A DNA stretch of 6,612 bases from Candidatus Pacearchaeota archaeon. Lineage in GTDB: Archaea; Nanoarchaeota; Nanoarchaeia; Pacearchaeales; GW2011-AR1. The position numbers and the translations under genes are program-made. Location of the stretch: contig NZAS01000054.1 in assembly GCA_002686195.1 (NCBI GenBank), positions 8,245 to 14,856 on the forward strand, read 5' to 3'. Below are positions 6,154 to 6,612 of the stretch, piece by piece (position 1 is the first letter of the stretch; each line of letters begins with the position of its first letter). The notes under the pieces are model-generated. The model was not told where the DNA came from, did not search any database, and saw only the letters and a list, made by a program, of their open reading frames with translations.

Positions 6154-6612
6154 TTATTTATAGGTTTTCAAAAAATCTTTATCAGTGTTTATTTTTATTT
6201 TAGGATAATATGCTAATATTTTTTCAAATGTATGCTTATATCTCCACTCTGGTACTTGATTATGTACTAAACTTACGTTTGTATCTGTTCTTTTTCTGTA
6301 TATAGAGTCTGGACCTCCATCAAATCCTATTACATCTATATCTGTAAATCCTAATTGTGCGGCAAATACAATACATATTTCTCCTGTAAGCCAACTGTTC
6401 ATTCTAAAATATGGAAAACGAATTTGTCTCATATCAGGAATTGTTATTGTACTTGTTTCTCTATGGGCTCTATGTGACATCATTGGCAAATATACTTGTT
6501 TAATTTTATCTTTGCTCATTTGTTCTAACACTCTTCTGTCTTTAGCAATAAGCCAGTCAGGCATAAACTCTTTGTATATTTGATTGCAACCAAATGTTGG
6601 ATAATTTAATTT
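6154..6612 (-). CDS. DUF115/GT42-like (putative glycosyltransferase-type) protein, 5' end cut by window edge
   Basis: The frame is open from the right edge, giving 152 visible residues up to TAA at 6154. The Met at 6564 is internal: the 16 codons before it (KLNYPTFGCNQIYKEF) join directly to MPDWLIAKDRR and make the recognisable motif Y-P-T-F-G-C-N-x-I-Y-x-x-F-x-P-D-W-L-x-A-x-D. Downstream is SWLTGEICIVFAAQLGFTDI followed by DVIGFDGGPD, the TG-x-x-x-x-x-x-A-x-x-LG-x-x-x-I-x-x-x-G-x-D pattern. This pattern is shared by DUF115/MptE-like Rossmann proteins and GT42 (Cst-type sialyltransferase-like) enzymes. A C-terminal HNQVPEWRYKHTFEKILAYY helix may be the base-containing part, but this is not certain. 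Substrate is unknown; sugar transfer or a nucleotide-linked reaction is inference. There is no signal peptide in the visible part. It occupies the place where T7 has the scaffold gene but is basic and globular-looking, not scaffold-like. Confidence 0.7.
   Translation of the reverse strand, partial: KLNYPTFGCNQIYKEFMPDWLIAKDRRVLEQMSKDKIKQVYLPMMSHRAHRETSTITIPDMRQIRFPYFRMNSWLTGEICIVFAAQLGFTDIDVIGFDGGPDSIYRKRTDTNVSLVHNQVPEWRYKHTFEKILAYYPKIKINTDKDFLKTYK

Noticed and set aside
6050..6163. 37-residue plus-strand ORF in the capsid leader
   Set aside because: No ribosome binding site, wrong strand for the module, and its codons are explained by the reverse strand repeats.
6154..6180. T TTT TTG slippery heptamer near the 3' end of the DUF115-like gene
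   Set aside because: It is in the correct phase for -1 slippage, but the -1 frame stops at TAA within a few codons, and no useful extension results.
1..6612. Avoidance of GATC or GANTC
   Set aside because: Both motifs occur repeatedly (for example GATC near 27 and 95, GANTC near 1909 and 4268), so there is no sign of avoidance comparable to GCWGC.

Overview
This window looks like part of the structural (morphogenesis) module of a lytic, T7-like podovirus. All recognisable genes lie on the minus strand, so the module is transcribed from the right edge to the left edge. In that direction the genes are: a partial DUF115/GT42-like gene cut by the right edge; the major capsid protein; tail tubular protein A (T7 gp11-like); tail tubular protein B (gp12-like); a gp13-like acyltransferase-fold protein; a gp14-like internal virion protein; and the first 401 codons of a gp15-like internal core protein that runs off the left edge. 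This is the T7 order 10-11-12-13-14-15. The DNA is AT-rich, with mostly A/T-ending codons. Together with the protein types this suggests a marine phage of a low-GC host, for example a pelagiphage; that host assignment is inference, since no host marker is present.

Layout: 6612-6154 is the partial DUF115/GT42-like gene. 6153-5974 is a 180-base leader upstream of the capsid gene; it holds two diverged 20-base repeats, an 11-bp inverted repeat, a possible -10 box and a strong ribosome binding site. 5973-5080 is the capsid gene. 5079-4969 is a 111-base gap with two hairpins; the second, followed by a T-run, is a rho-independent terminator placed as T7 T-phi is, between capsid and tail genes. From 4968 to the left edge the genes are packed end to end, with gaps of 2-3 bases, one 29-base overlap and one 1-base overlap, as expected of one translationally coupled operon.

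How they work together: the capsid protein builds the icosahedral shell. Tail tubular proteins A and B form the adaptor and nozzle of the short tail. The gp14- and gp15-like proteins are expected to be packaged inside the head and ejected to extend the tail through the cell envelope. The gp13-like protein is an accessory assembly or internal protein. The terminator after the capsid gene should make capsid mRNA more abundant than tail mRNA.

The most unusual signals are these. First, GCWGC is completely absent (0 sites by hand scan on this palindromic motif), while GCSGC occurs 19 times; all 19 are at the 19 Ala-Ala codon pairs. Second, a non-scaffold, glycosyltransferase-like gene sits where T7 has its scaffold gene. 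Third, the capsid leader is repeat-bearing and contains a 29-codon coding-looking frame without a start codon.
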